From an uncultured Caulobacteraceae bacterium (GTDB taxonomy: Bacteria; Pseudomonadota; Alphaproteobacteria; Caulobacterales; Caulobacteraceae), in assembly GCA_937910255.1 (NCBI GenBank), contig CALEOQ010000216.1, positions 1-16,375 on the forward strand: a stretch of DNA of 16,375 nt, read 5' to 3'. Below the pieces are notes generated by a model. It did not search any database, had not been told where the DNA came from, and saw only the letters and a program-made list of their open reading frames with translations. Position 1 is the stretch's first letter, and each line of letters opens with the position of its first letter. Of this stretch, positions 10,101 to 15,242 are shown one piece after another. Both the position numbers and the translations under genes were made by a program.

Positions 10101-10340
10101 GCAACACAACTCTCGAGGCTCTGGAGCGATGTCCTGTCGGGCAAGGCGCCTGACCCGGATCACAGTCTGTTCGAACAGGGGGTCGTATCGCTTGATTGCA
10201 TGCGCCTGGTCGCAAAAGCGACCTCGGAGGATCTCCACATTTCGATCGCCGACATCTACGAATGCCAATCGATCACCGAGCAAGCCGATCTCTTGACGTT
10301 CCGGACTAACCGGCCATTTGGCGACGCCACGTCCGCCTGA
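7146..10340 (+). CDS. Single-module NRPS (C-A-PCP) with degenerate active sites
   Basis: 1064 residues. The condensation domain (about 40-480) keeps LSEAQQR, NRHDVLRT, YADYVAW, IGPFVN and NPLFQV, but the catalytic HHxxxDG reads HMFVIDA (residues 179-185): second His to Met180, Gly to Ala. The adenylation domain (about 500-985) has TSGST (641-645) followed by SAPR instead of the usual TGxPK, then YGATE (785-789), RTGDL (869-873) and VKIRG (892-896). At A10, where NGK is expected, an ungapped alignment puts Ser979 in place of Lys. The region before the A4 Asp (VDVAIEE) is preserved. The carrier domain (about 985-1055) has GVVS with Ser1015 rather than LGGDS. There is no thioesterase or reductase. 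Expected role: extend the PKS-bound acyl chain with an amino acid. The lost residues make either half-reaction doubtful, so the module may be inactive, non-canonical or only a carrier platform. The frame is intact over 3.2 kb, which argues against simple decay. Confidence 0.93.
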   Translation: MEVTGSDQRAPLSERKKELLAQLLAGKARLNSPANQPILRLAPGSALPLSEAQQRLVFVEHLYPGNAFNGSLTLEHVGDLDVSRLETAFRAVVNRHDVLRTNAVLTDNGAVGRLCAGPDPSLEFTDLSDLPEAQRRAAAIRQANAIVARRFDIFSTCPLVSLSVLRMGAGSHVITLSMHMFVIDAPSGAILVRELVEAYERLGLGLQAFETPLPYQYADYVAWAAVSQTPPRPQALRHWVQQLAGCEDALQLPTDRGRRTEQGFDARRFPFAIAPPLAGALKAMARSAGVSFYVVLLAALQTTLFRHSGQRGVSVGAWTIRRNEHNKDLIGPFVNPLVYRSVFEEDDSFSSLLDRLKSVAASANAYSDLTFERAVAAVQPGRDIRLNPLFQVHFILQDTSFEEIRGFSLSSLDAEVGAAGGYDVELLVRDLKRGVEGHFECNAYLFDDVAVAQLCRRFMKVLAEVVRAPGLPIADIAFEDVETDEPPASHGPAALEDLLGEIDRVDAERCAATGFNGETSYGEFRGLVAALEDWIEGSIPDAAVAIIGGRSPCAAAAMVAALRLGRPFAMVAGADAVVQLKRLGSETALVCILGEDLDPGVTASLRLNWSCATTSDLGEAPPPRRLSRTVLPTAPAYFAMTSGSTSAPRVVAISREGLADVLGALVEAYRVTKEDRVLQLANPGVDVAIEETLTALIAGSALVFPRRWPGGGLDGLAQDLEDYGVTLANLPSSLWQAWAEQLRQTGRAPPASLTKLVIGSETVDFAPVRVWQETFGSRIRLIHAYGATEAAITCCLYVVPVDIETLRNLPRLPLGRPIGGFRLSVRDRRGRLVPSGVVGELNLEGPGVAAGYLADPTATSHRFHDGRFRTGDLVRARRDGAFEFLGRIAATVKIRGRWFDLRQIHDDVRKISGVLAADVKVSGSGMTAALDVRVWPAALDPAEVVALRGQLAKLGSEGDGLPFGRIEIVGVTPGTASRSGQGSAIATQLSRLWSDVLSGKAPDPDHSLFEQGVVSLDCMRLVAKATSEDLHISIADIYECQSITEQADLLTFRTNRPFGDATSA

Positions 10341-10774
10341 ACTCGCGATGTAAGAGGTCAGCCCGCCAATCGGCCATTTCAGCATCGGTCGCGGGAAGCA
10401 GCTTCTCAACCCCGCTAATCACGTGCCAGGGGCGAGGCGCCTCAGCAACAAGTCAGCGCCGTGCTCAGGATTCATTTGGACCTCGTGCCTTCTTTCCCGC
10501 GGGATTAGGTTCGAGTCTCAGCTTCGCCGAAGCGTAGGCCTGCTCACTTGGTGAGTGTCTCTATACATATAAAAGCGCCACAATCTAAAAGCCAAATTTG
10601 CTTAACTAAGATTAGGCGAGATGGCGCTGGGCCCCCTCTGGCGACGCTTCTTGGATCATCATCGACTTTCTGACCAAGTTACGTTTTGGCGCGATGGCTT
10701 CCGGTGAACTTGCCGTGAGGAAGGATCGATGGAGAGGGACATCCACGGGCTGCTGAGCGCGGCGCCGGTCAGCC
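10341..10774. other. Intergenic region after the NRPS gene
   Basis: About 430 bases with no convincing gene or strong terminator. It holds a 10-bp palindrome (GAGGCGCCTC, about 10433-10442), a small hairpin with arms 10543-10547 and 10551-10555, and a locally A+T-rich stretch (about 10560-10615) that could hold a promoter, though no clear -35/-10 pair stands out. A GAGGAAGG ribosome-binding-like site precedes an ATG at 10729. This is where the cluster gives way to mobile-element remnants, so it probably marks the right-hand edge of the biosynthetic cluster. Confidence 0.5.
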
Positions 10775-11287
10775 TTGATCCTGGCGCAGGAAGCCTTGAC
10801 CTTGTTCGAAGAGCGGCGACCAGAGATCATCGTGTTGCCGGGTGATGGGTTCGTGATCGACGGTAGGCGCATGGAGACCTCCCGGAATGGGCCCCTTAGC
10901 CGGCGCGGCATGCTCGGCGCGCAGGCATTCCTCGGTAACCTGGTCGTCGTCGAGAATTGCGTGAAGTCTTTGATTAAGCTTGAGACCTTCCCTGATCACC
11001 TAAAGCCGAAAGCCAAGGCTGCGCTCGCCACAATCCAGGCCCTGGTGGACCGCAATGTGCGCAACACCCACGAACATATCGACGAGCGCATCCTCGAGCG
11101 TTCAGGCAAGAGCCTGATCTCCAGTTCCATCTTTGACGACGATTTCCTCTGCTCGACGCGCCGGGACGGCTCCATCGGCGCCGTGGCCGTTAACCAGGCC
11201 ACCCTGGACGCCGTGACCAATGCGCTCGACGGGATTTTCTGGACGCCGGAGGAGCTCGTCCGCCTAAGCGGTCTGCGACGGATCTAA
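10775..11287 (+). CDS. Conserved-looking protein of unknown function, start uncertain
   Basis: I do not recognise this 170-residue ORF. It looks coding: strong third-position G/C and a balanced soluble composition with no signal peptide or membrane segment. The C-terminal half carries a charged helix-like stretch (around EHIDERILERSGK) and ends VRLSGLRRI. The longest form starts at TTG with no good ribosome site. The first in-frame ATG is at residue 33 (10871). A better start, ATG at 10729 with GAGGAAGG just upstream, lies in the neighbouring frame and would join naturally if one base near 10778 were extra. It is therefore either a TTG-started gene or a frameshifted one (true mutation or sequencing error). 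It faces the IS66 remnant and is separated from the NRPS by 430 bases, so co-function with the cluster is not implied. Confidence 0.55.
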   Translation: MILAQEALTLFEERRPEIIVLPGDGFVIDGRRMETSRNGPLSRRGMLGAQAFLGNLVVVENCVKSLIKLETFPDHLKPKAKAALATIQALVDRNVRNTHEHIDERILERSGKSLISSSIFDDDFLCSTRRDGSIGAVAVNQATLDAVTNALDGIFWTPEELVRLSGLRRI

Positions 11288-11339
11288 CCTTTGCGACTGG
11301 CGGGGACGCCGACCTCTGCCTCGTGCGATTAGTGGGGCA

Positions 11340-11945
11340 CTAAGTTGACACGGGCAGCGGGGGCGGCCCGCTAAGGGGCATGCATGAAGCGTAAGCGGCG
11401 TCCGGCGGCCACATGATCGCGGTGGATTGAGCAGGAGAGTATGGTGGAGGGCAGAAGGCGAGCTGGACCTGGCCCTTCGCCGCCAGAGGCCGGTAACCGC
11501 CATAGCCGTCCACCTGCAGCACGCCGGTGAAGCCGGCCAGGTGGGCCATCGGCCGCTCGGCCTTGCGATCAGGGGCGTAGACATAGGCCACGGCCGGCGG
11601 ATCGGTTCCGCCCCAGGGCCGGTCGTCGCGGGCATAGGCCCAGAGCTGGCCGGTCTTGGTGCGTCCGCGTCCGGGATCGAGCACCGGGGCGGTGGTCTCG
11701 TCGGCGAAGAGCTTGGATGATCGTCGGAGCGTCGCCAGCAGGTGCTCATGGACGGGCCGCAGCAGGAAGGCGGCCCGCCCGGTCCAGTCTGCCAAGGTAG
11801 AGCGATCGAGCTTGATCCCCTGGCGGGCGTAGATCTGCGCCTGGCGGTAGAGCGGCAGGTGATCGGCGTACTTGGCTATCACCACATGAGCGACCGTCGC
11901 CTCAGTAGGCATCCCGCCCTCGATCAAGGCTACGCGAGCTGGACG
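11340..11945 (-). pseudogene. IS66-family transposase (TnpC) remnant, truncated at both ends
   Basis: The open frame reads from a TTG at 11927 down to 11340. It closely matches the central IS66 transposase: IEGGMPTEATVAHV, KYADHLPLYRQ, LDRSTLADW, then ADETTAPVLDPGRGRTKTGQ with the first catalytic Asp, and LQVDGYGGYRPLA with the second Asp. Homology stops at QLAFC near 11451. The family continues with WAHxRRKF and the catalytic Glu; here unrelated residues (PPPYSPAQ...) follow to the stop. The normal N-terminal 150-200 residues are also absent, with IS66-like sequence starting near PARVALIEGG. No tnpA, tnpB or terminal repeats are seen. It is a dead fragment left by nested insertion or deletion. 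It lies between the unknown ORF and the integrase and marks repeated rearrangement at this spot. Confidence 0.88.
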
Positions 11946-12065
11946 GCGAGCTCCCGTGGCCCGGCAGGTCCAAGCGCCGAAGGTGAGTTCGACGCCTATG
12001 GCCGCGAAGCCGACCTTCCGAAGGTCGGCAATGAGCCCATCTGCGACCTTGGCAAAACGGCCCGC
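11946..12065 (-). other. Coding-like remnant between the IS66 fragment and the integrase
   Basis: On the minus strand this stretch is open in the same frame as the IS66 remnant, from just after a TGA (12066-12068) to the fusion near 11945. It has strongly G/C-biased third positions and includes KVADGLIADLRKVGFAAIG, VELTFGAWTC. It does not resemble IS66 protein and contains no ATG, GTG or TTG. It could be the 3' part of a destroyed gene, or chance openness in GC-rich DNA. I do not recognise the protein. Confidence 0.3.
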
Positions 12066-12085
12066 TCAAGCCGACGCGCCTGCTC

Positions 12086-13285
12086 CTATGCAGCCTCCGG
12101 CTTCACCTTCGTCACCTCATCCAGGTGATGTGACCACCAGCGCATCATGGTGCGGCGCCCGCTAAGCCATTCGGCGGCGTTGTAGACGGAGCGGATGTCG
12201 CCCTCGGCGTGGGCGAGTTGGAGCTCGATCCAGTCGCGGTTGAACTCGTGCTCATTGAGCACGGTGGAGGCCGTAGAGCGGAAGCCGTGCACCGTCGCGC
12301 GACCATGGTAGCCCATGCGATAGATCGCATAGATCATCGTATTCTCGGAGATCACACCGCTGCGGGTCGGGGCCGGGAACAAGAGTTCGGAACGGCCGGA
12401 AGCTTCCCTGATCTCGGCCAGGATTTTGATCACCTGCGGCGTCAGGGGCACCAGGTGGTCACGGCGCATCTTCATGCGCGCCGCAGGAATTCTCCAGAGC
12501 GCCCCATCCCCTTCCAGGTCTTCAAACTCCGACCAGCGCGCAAAGCGAACCTCGGACGTGCGGACGAAGGTATGGATCAACAGCTCGAGGGCGAGCTTCG
12601 TCTGCGCCGCGCCGTTGTAGACGGCGAGGTCTTGCATGAACTGCGGAAGGTCCTTCGGGAGGATGGCAGAGCGCCGTTTGGCCGGCGGTGCGCTCTTCAA
12701 GGCGCCGCGGAGGTCGGCGGCGGGATCCCTGGGGCACACCCCCAAGGCGACGCCATATCGGAAGATCGCGCTGGCCATCTGTAGCACCCTGCGAGCCATT
12801 TCTGGCGCGCCTCGGCCTTCAATGCTGCGGATCGTCGAGAGCAGCTCAACGGGCTCAATCTCAGCGATGGGCCGACGCCCCAGATAGGGGATCAAATCGG
12901 CGTCCAGGCGCGCCTTCAGCCGATCTGAATAGCTGGGCACCCACCCGTCTTTGCGGGCGTCAAACCACTCATTGGCCACCGCCTCGAAGGTATTTGCGGC
13001 CGCCATCCTCTTCCGGGCTTTTGCGACTTTGCGCTCGTGAGCAGGATCCATGCCCTTGGCGAGCAGCTCACGGGCGTCATCCTTTGCTCTGCGCGCCTCT
13101 CGCAGAGACACGGCCGGGTAGGCCCCGAGGGCCAGCAGTTTTTGCTTCCCACCGAACCGATAACTGAAGCGCCACAGGCGTGACCCGCTGGGGTTCACCA
13201 ATAGGAATAAGCCCTCGAAATCACTGAGTTTACGGGGCTTCGATTCGGGCTTGAGGCTGCGCAGCTGGGTGTCTGACAGGGGCAT
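12086..13285 (-). CDS. Tyrosine recombinase / integrase (P4-type, DUF4102 N-terminus)
   Basis: A 399-residue site-specific recombinase expected to integrate and excise the mobile element to its right. From the N-terminus: an arm-DNA-binding DUF4102 domain (LRSLKP, GLFLLVNPSGSRLWRFSYRF, LGAYPAVSLREAR), a SAM-like core-binding domain, and a catalytic domain with Arg in FVRTSEV, His and Arg in VHGFRSTAS, His in QLAHAEGD, and nucleophile Tyr368 in SVYNAAEWL, followed by the usual RRxMMxWW tail. The length is typical. I chose the ATG at 13285 because family members begin close to LSDTQLRSLKP. The longer TTG form from 13336 would translate a set of DNA repeats (DTN...DTN), so it is unlikely. No Shine-Dalgarno is seen before the ATG. 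It is divergent from the rightward gene chain starting at 13956 and separated from it by a 670-base region that could hold attP and regulatory sites. Confidence 0.93.
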   Translation of the reverse strand: MPLSDTQLRSLKPESKPRKLSDFEGLFLLVNPSGSRLWRFSYRFGGKQKLLALGAYPAVSLREARRAKDDARELLAKGMDPAHERKVAKARKRMAAANTFEAVANEWFDARKDGWVPSYSDRLKARLDADLIPYLGRRPIAEIEPVELLSTIRSIEGRGAPEMARRVLQMASAIFRYGVALGVCPRDPAADLRGALKSAPPAKRRSAILPKDLPQFMQDLAVYNGAAQTKLALELLIHTFVRTSEVRFARWSEFEDLEGDGALWRIPAARMKMRRDHLVPLTPQVIKILAEIREASGRSELLFPAPTRSGVISENTMIYAIYRMGYHGRATVHGFRSTASTVLNEHEFNRDWIELQLAHAEGDIRSVYNAAEWLSGRRTMMRWWSHHLDEVTKVKPEAA

Positions 13286-13286
13286 G

Positions 13287-13339
13287 CTGTTGGTATCGCG
13301 CGGCGATCTGTTGGTATCAAGCCCGAGGCGTACCAACAG
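13287..13339. repeat. Three copies of a 9-bp repeat at the integrase start
   Basis: CTGTTGGTATC occurs at 13287-13297 and again at 13308-13318, exactly 21 bp (about two helical turns) apart. An inverted copy of the core CTGTTGGTA lies at 13331-13339. The set touches the integrase ATG (13285). Likely roles are arm-type binding sites for the DUF4102 domain or operators for autoregulation of the integrase gene. The repeats are seen directly; the function is inferred. Confidence 0.7.
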
Positions 13340-13498
13340 GTGATCCGCATGCGGGTGAAACCGATTGAGCCAGAGAATGTGCGCAAAATAGTAAAAACGC
13401 TTTTTAATCAGCTATTTACCATGTCGCTACGGGCTAGAGGCAAACCCCGCGAAACACCCCGCTGGTGGGCCCGGCAGGATTCTCTCAACGCCAGACTA

Positions 13499-13516
13499 TC
13501 GTTCAGCCTTGAACGA
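13499..13516. other. Hairpin with a 7-bp perfect stem
   Basis: TCGTTCA, four-base loop, TGAACGA. There is no T-run on either side, so it is not an intrinsic terminator. Its position between the integrase and the tRNA-like fragment makes a recombinase or regulator binding site plausible. Confidence 0.5.
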
Positions 13517-13605
13517 CAGGAATGTCCGAAATTACAATCGTTTATACCACGGAGAGCCGCGCGGGCGGGCGACGAGAGTAGCCTAGTTTTCCACCCATTT
13601 TCCAA

Positions 13606-13632
13606 CCTAGTAGGCGCGGGACTCGAACCCGG
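13606..13632 (-). other. tRNA 3'-end-like fragment, candidate attachment site
   Basis: Read on the minus strand, this is a T-arm-like sequence: CCGGG, the loop TTCGAGT, CCCGC (four of five stem pairs), followed by an acceptor-like GCCTACTA. No D-arm, anticodon arm or matching 5' acceptor strand lies upstream, so it is not a complete tRNA. P4-type integrases commonly use tRNA 3' ends, and the integrated element carries a copy of that end. That makes this a candidate att site 320 bases from the integrase start. Confidence 0.4.
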
Positions 13633-13846
13633 TTTCTTGCGGCAAGTCTAGCCCGCCCCGCCGCACGTGGTGAGGGGCACCGACCCCCATCTCGCTGGGC
13701 GACCTCCGCCGCCCCGGAGAGTCACTCTCGGCCCCGGAAACCACCGCCACAAGGTTTCGGCATGTAAATAGTCGGACGTTTCCTGCAATCTACCCCTCAT
13801 GTAATGTCACCTCATAAAGCTCTCTAGGTGTCGTAACACGCTTTTC

Positions 13847-13875
13847 TTGACATTTGCGTGTTTTTGTGAGACTGT
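13847..13875 (+). promoter_or_regulatory. Candidate promoter for the rightward gene chain
   Basis: A perfect TTGACA -35 box at 13847-13852 lies about 100 bases before the first start codon (13956). The expected -10 position holds only a weak match around 13868-13875 (TGTGAGACT, which might act as an extended -10). No better pair was seen nearer the gene. An activator such as the AlpA-like protein might be required. Confidence 0.35.
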
Positions 13876-13955
13876 CCGGTGGTGACCTGGCACGGGGTGC
13901 TGGTTACTCTCCCCCACCAATATAGAGAAGCCGGCACTCTCCGGTACGCCAACCT

Positions 13956-14351
13956 ATGAAACATGATCCCAACCCTGCGCTGCCCTTCGCGTTGAAGGCC
14001 GCTATACTCGAAAACGCCGACCGCCTCGGTCTGAAGGCGGGCGCCATCCCTGATCTCGTGGCCCGCCTAGTCAAGGCCGGCGTCACCTTGAGTGGTGAAC
14101 GGCTGACGATGCCTTGCGGACGCGACGCCATTTCTTACTCCGTCGACATCATCAAACCGGGCTTCGACGACCAGGGCGGCGCATACCTGTTTGGCGAGAG
14201 CGCCCCCACACCGGTGCCAAAGCCCAAGCCGGCCCCCGCCGCCGCTAAGCCAGACACCTCGACGCCCCACGCCGCCGCCCGCGCGCGGGCCACGCGGATC
14301 GAAATGGTGACCGCGAAGCTCGCGCTCGCCAACGGGGAGGAAGTGAAATGA
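13956..14351 (+). CDS. Small mobile-element protein of unknown function
   Basis: 131 residues, not recognised. An N-terminal globular part (about 1-82, ending around DDQGGAYLFGES) is followed by a proline/alanine/lysine-rich linker (about 83-110) and a charged C-terminal helix-like tail (ARATRIEMVTAKLALANGEE). There is no signal peptide or membrane segment. It is the first gene of a tightly packed rightward chain downstream of the integrase control region, and its TGA overlaps the next ATG (ATGA at 14348-14351), so the two are probably translated together. No Shine-Dalgarno is visible before its ATG. The position suggests a role in control or replication of the element; this is inference. Confidence 0.7.
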   Translation: MKHDPNPALPFALKAAILENADRLGLKAGAIPDLVARLVKAGVTLSGERLTMPCGRDAISYSVDIIKPGFDDQGGAYLFGESAPTPVPKPKPAPAAAKPDTSTPHAAARARATRIEMVTAKLALANGEEVK

Positions 14352-14557
14352 GCGCCTCACAAGACGAACTCCTAGAGTATGAGGAGGTGAAGCGACGCTG
14401 GCCCCGCGTTGCGAAACGACGCCGACTTGAGATTCTATCGCGGCAGGGGTGGTTCCCGCCGTTCATCCGATTCCAGCCTCGCGGCCCCGCCCTGTGGCGG
14501 GCCGACATGGTCGCACAATGGTACGCGGACCGCTTTTCGCTTGAGGCTGCGGCGTGA
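14348..14557 (+). CDS. AlpA / excisionase-like winged HTH DNA-binding protein
   Basis: 69 residues. The pattern LLEYEEVKRRWP, a basic helix, then QGWFPPFIRFQPRGPALWRA followed by DMVAQWYADRF, matches the small MerR-like HTH of AlpA and Xis proteins (family theme: helix-turn-helix, GxFPxPxRLGxRxVxWxxxDVxAWI). Such proteins activate the integrase gene or act as directionality factors in P4-like elements and satellites. GGGGAGGAAG lies just before the start and fits a strong ribosome site inside the previous gene. It overlaps its neighbours on both sides by four bases (ATGA upstream, GTGA downstream). Likely targets are the integrase upstream region, including the 13287-13339 repeats; that is inferred. 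A general phage transcriptional regulator is the alternative. Confidence 0.75.
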   Translation: MSASQDELLEYEEVKRRWPRVAKRRRLEILSRQGWFPPFIRFQPRGPALWRADMVAQWYADRFSLEAAA

Positions 14558-15075
14558 CTGCGTATGTCCATAGGGCCGACCGCTCGGCCAACCTCGCCCC
14601 AGCCGCCCAAGCTCGCCATCGGCCTCGCCGGGCGCGGCGCGAAGGTCCCGACTGCAACGCCCTTGGCGAAAGGCTCGCAGGAGACGGGGCAAGCCTCTGG
14701 GAGCTGAGGTGGTCTCCATTTTACGGACCGATCAACGGCCCCCTTGTCGGTGGCGGCAGTCGGAAAACACTCAACGAGCGCATTGGCCTTTTGGGCGTCG
14801 TGATGGTCCACGCTTTGCGCGCCTCGGCCCCAGCGGACTCGGATTGGTCGATCTCACTGAAGTGCGACCCGGACGGGTCCCCGCTGAGGCTAAAGATGTC
14901 GCGGGGCGCTGAAGAGTGCGCCGTTCCGATTCGTCTTGAACGGCGGTCGCTGGTGATCGGTGGGCGCCGCGTTTTCCTCGCGGGGTCGGGCGCGACGATG
15001 TCCGCGCTTCGCGCCCTGGCTGCCGAGATGGGTATATTTTTCGGCGCCCCTATGCGGGCGGCGGAGGTAAGTTGA
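14554..15075 (+). CDS. Mobile-element protein of unknown function
   Basis: 173 residues, not recognised. The GTG start overlaps the AlpA-like stop (GTGA, 14554-14557), and its TGA overlaps the next ATG (TGATG, 15073-15077), so its frame is supported by the tight packing. The first 35 residues are basic and low-complexity. The rest looks folded, with hydrophobic strands such as RIGLLGVVMVHALRAS, VPIRLERRSLVIGG and RRVFLAGSG, and a final helix-like SALRALAAEMGIFFGAP. No transmembrane helix or known motif is evident. If the true start is internal, the basic N-terminus would be lost. Being sandwiched between a regulator and a Prim-Pol-like gene suggests an element-maintenance role, without direct evidence. 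Confidence 0.6.
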   Translation: MTAYVHRADRSANLAPAAQARHRPRRARREGPDCNALGERLAGDGASLWELRWSPFYGPINGPLVGGGSRKTLNERIGLLGVVMVHALRASAPADSDWSISLKCDPDGSPLRLKMSRGAEECAVPIRLERRSLVIGGRRVFLAGSGATMSALRALAAEMGIFFGAPMRAAEVS

Positions 15076-15242
15076 TGTGTCACCGCCCCGCCACCCCTTG
15101 GACGCCCCACGTGCCCGGCGGCCCATTACATCCTCCCAGTCGACCCGCGCCTAGCCGCCCCACGGCCCCCCTGAGGCCCCGCCTGCGCCCCGACTTTGAC
15201 GGTGAGCCGGCCGACGACTTCCAGGCGCCGCAACATGGATGA
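15075..15242 (+). CDS. Small proline-rich ORF linking two overlapping genes
   Basis: 55 codons from ATG at 15075. The start overlaps the previous stop (TGATG) and the stop (15240-15242) lies inside the start of the next gene (15235). The product is rich in proline, arginine and histidine, with an acidic tail (DFDGEPADDFQAPQHG). It bridges an otherwise 160-base gap in a chain where every other gene overlaps its neighbour. It may be a real small protein, or a translated spacer that carries ribosomes to the next start. There is no known family. Confidence 0.4.
   Translation: MCHRPATPWTPHVPGGPLHPPSRPAPSRPTAPLRPRLRPDFDGEPADDFQAPQHG

Larger units (their letters stand above)
13286..13955. other. 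Large intergenic region between the integrase and the rightward gene chain
   Basis: About 670 bases with no convincing gene. Contents: the triple repeat at 13287-13339; an A+T-rich palindromic patch (about 13385-13420) that may hold the integrase promoter; a 7-bp-stem hairpin at 13499-13516; a tRNA T-arm-like fragment at 13606-13632; a CTTGCGGCAAG palindrome (about 13636-13646); and a TTGACA -35-like box at 13847-13852. Such a mix is typical of an attachment and control region next to an integrase. Confidence 0.55.

Noticed and set aside
10506..10520. A second T-arm-like GGTTCGAGTC that could pair with the 13606-13632 fragment as an att repeat
   Set aside because: Only ten bases are shared with the other copy and no T-stem forms, so this is likely chance.
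13286..13336. A longer integrase start at TTG 13336
   Set aside because: It would translate the repeat array, and the family N-terminus matches the ATG at 13285.
13600..13700. A complete tRNA gene on the minus strand
   Set aside because: Only the T-arm and an acceptor-like 3' part can be formed. No D-arm, anticodon arm or pairing 5' acceptor strand is present.
15196..15234. A longer start for the Prim-Pol-like gene at TTG 15196
   Set aside because: The ATG at 15235 overlaps the preceding small ORF in the same style as the other junctions; the extra 13 residues look unstructured and basic.
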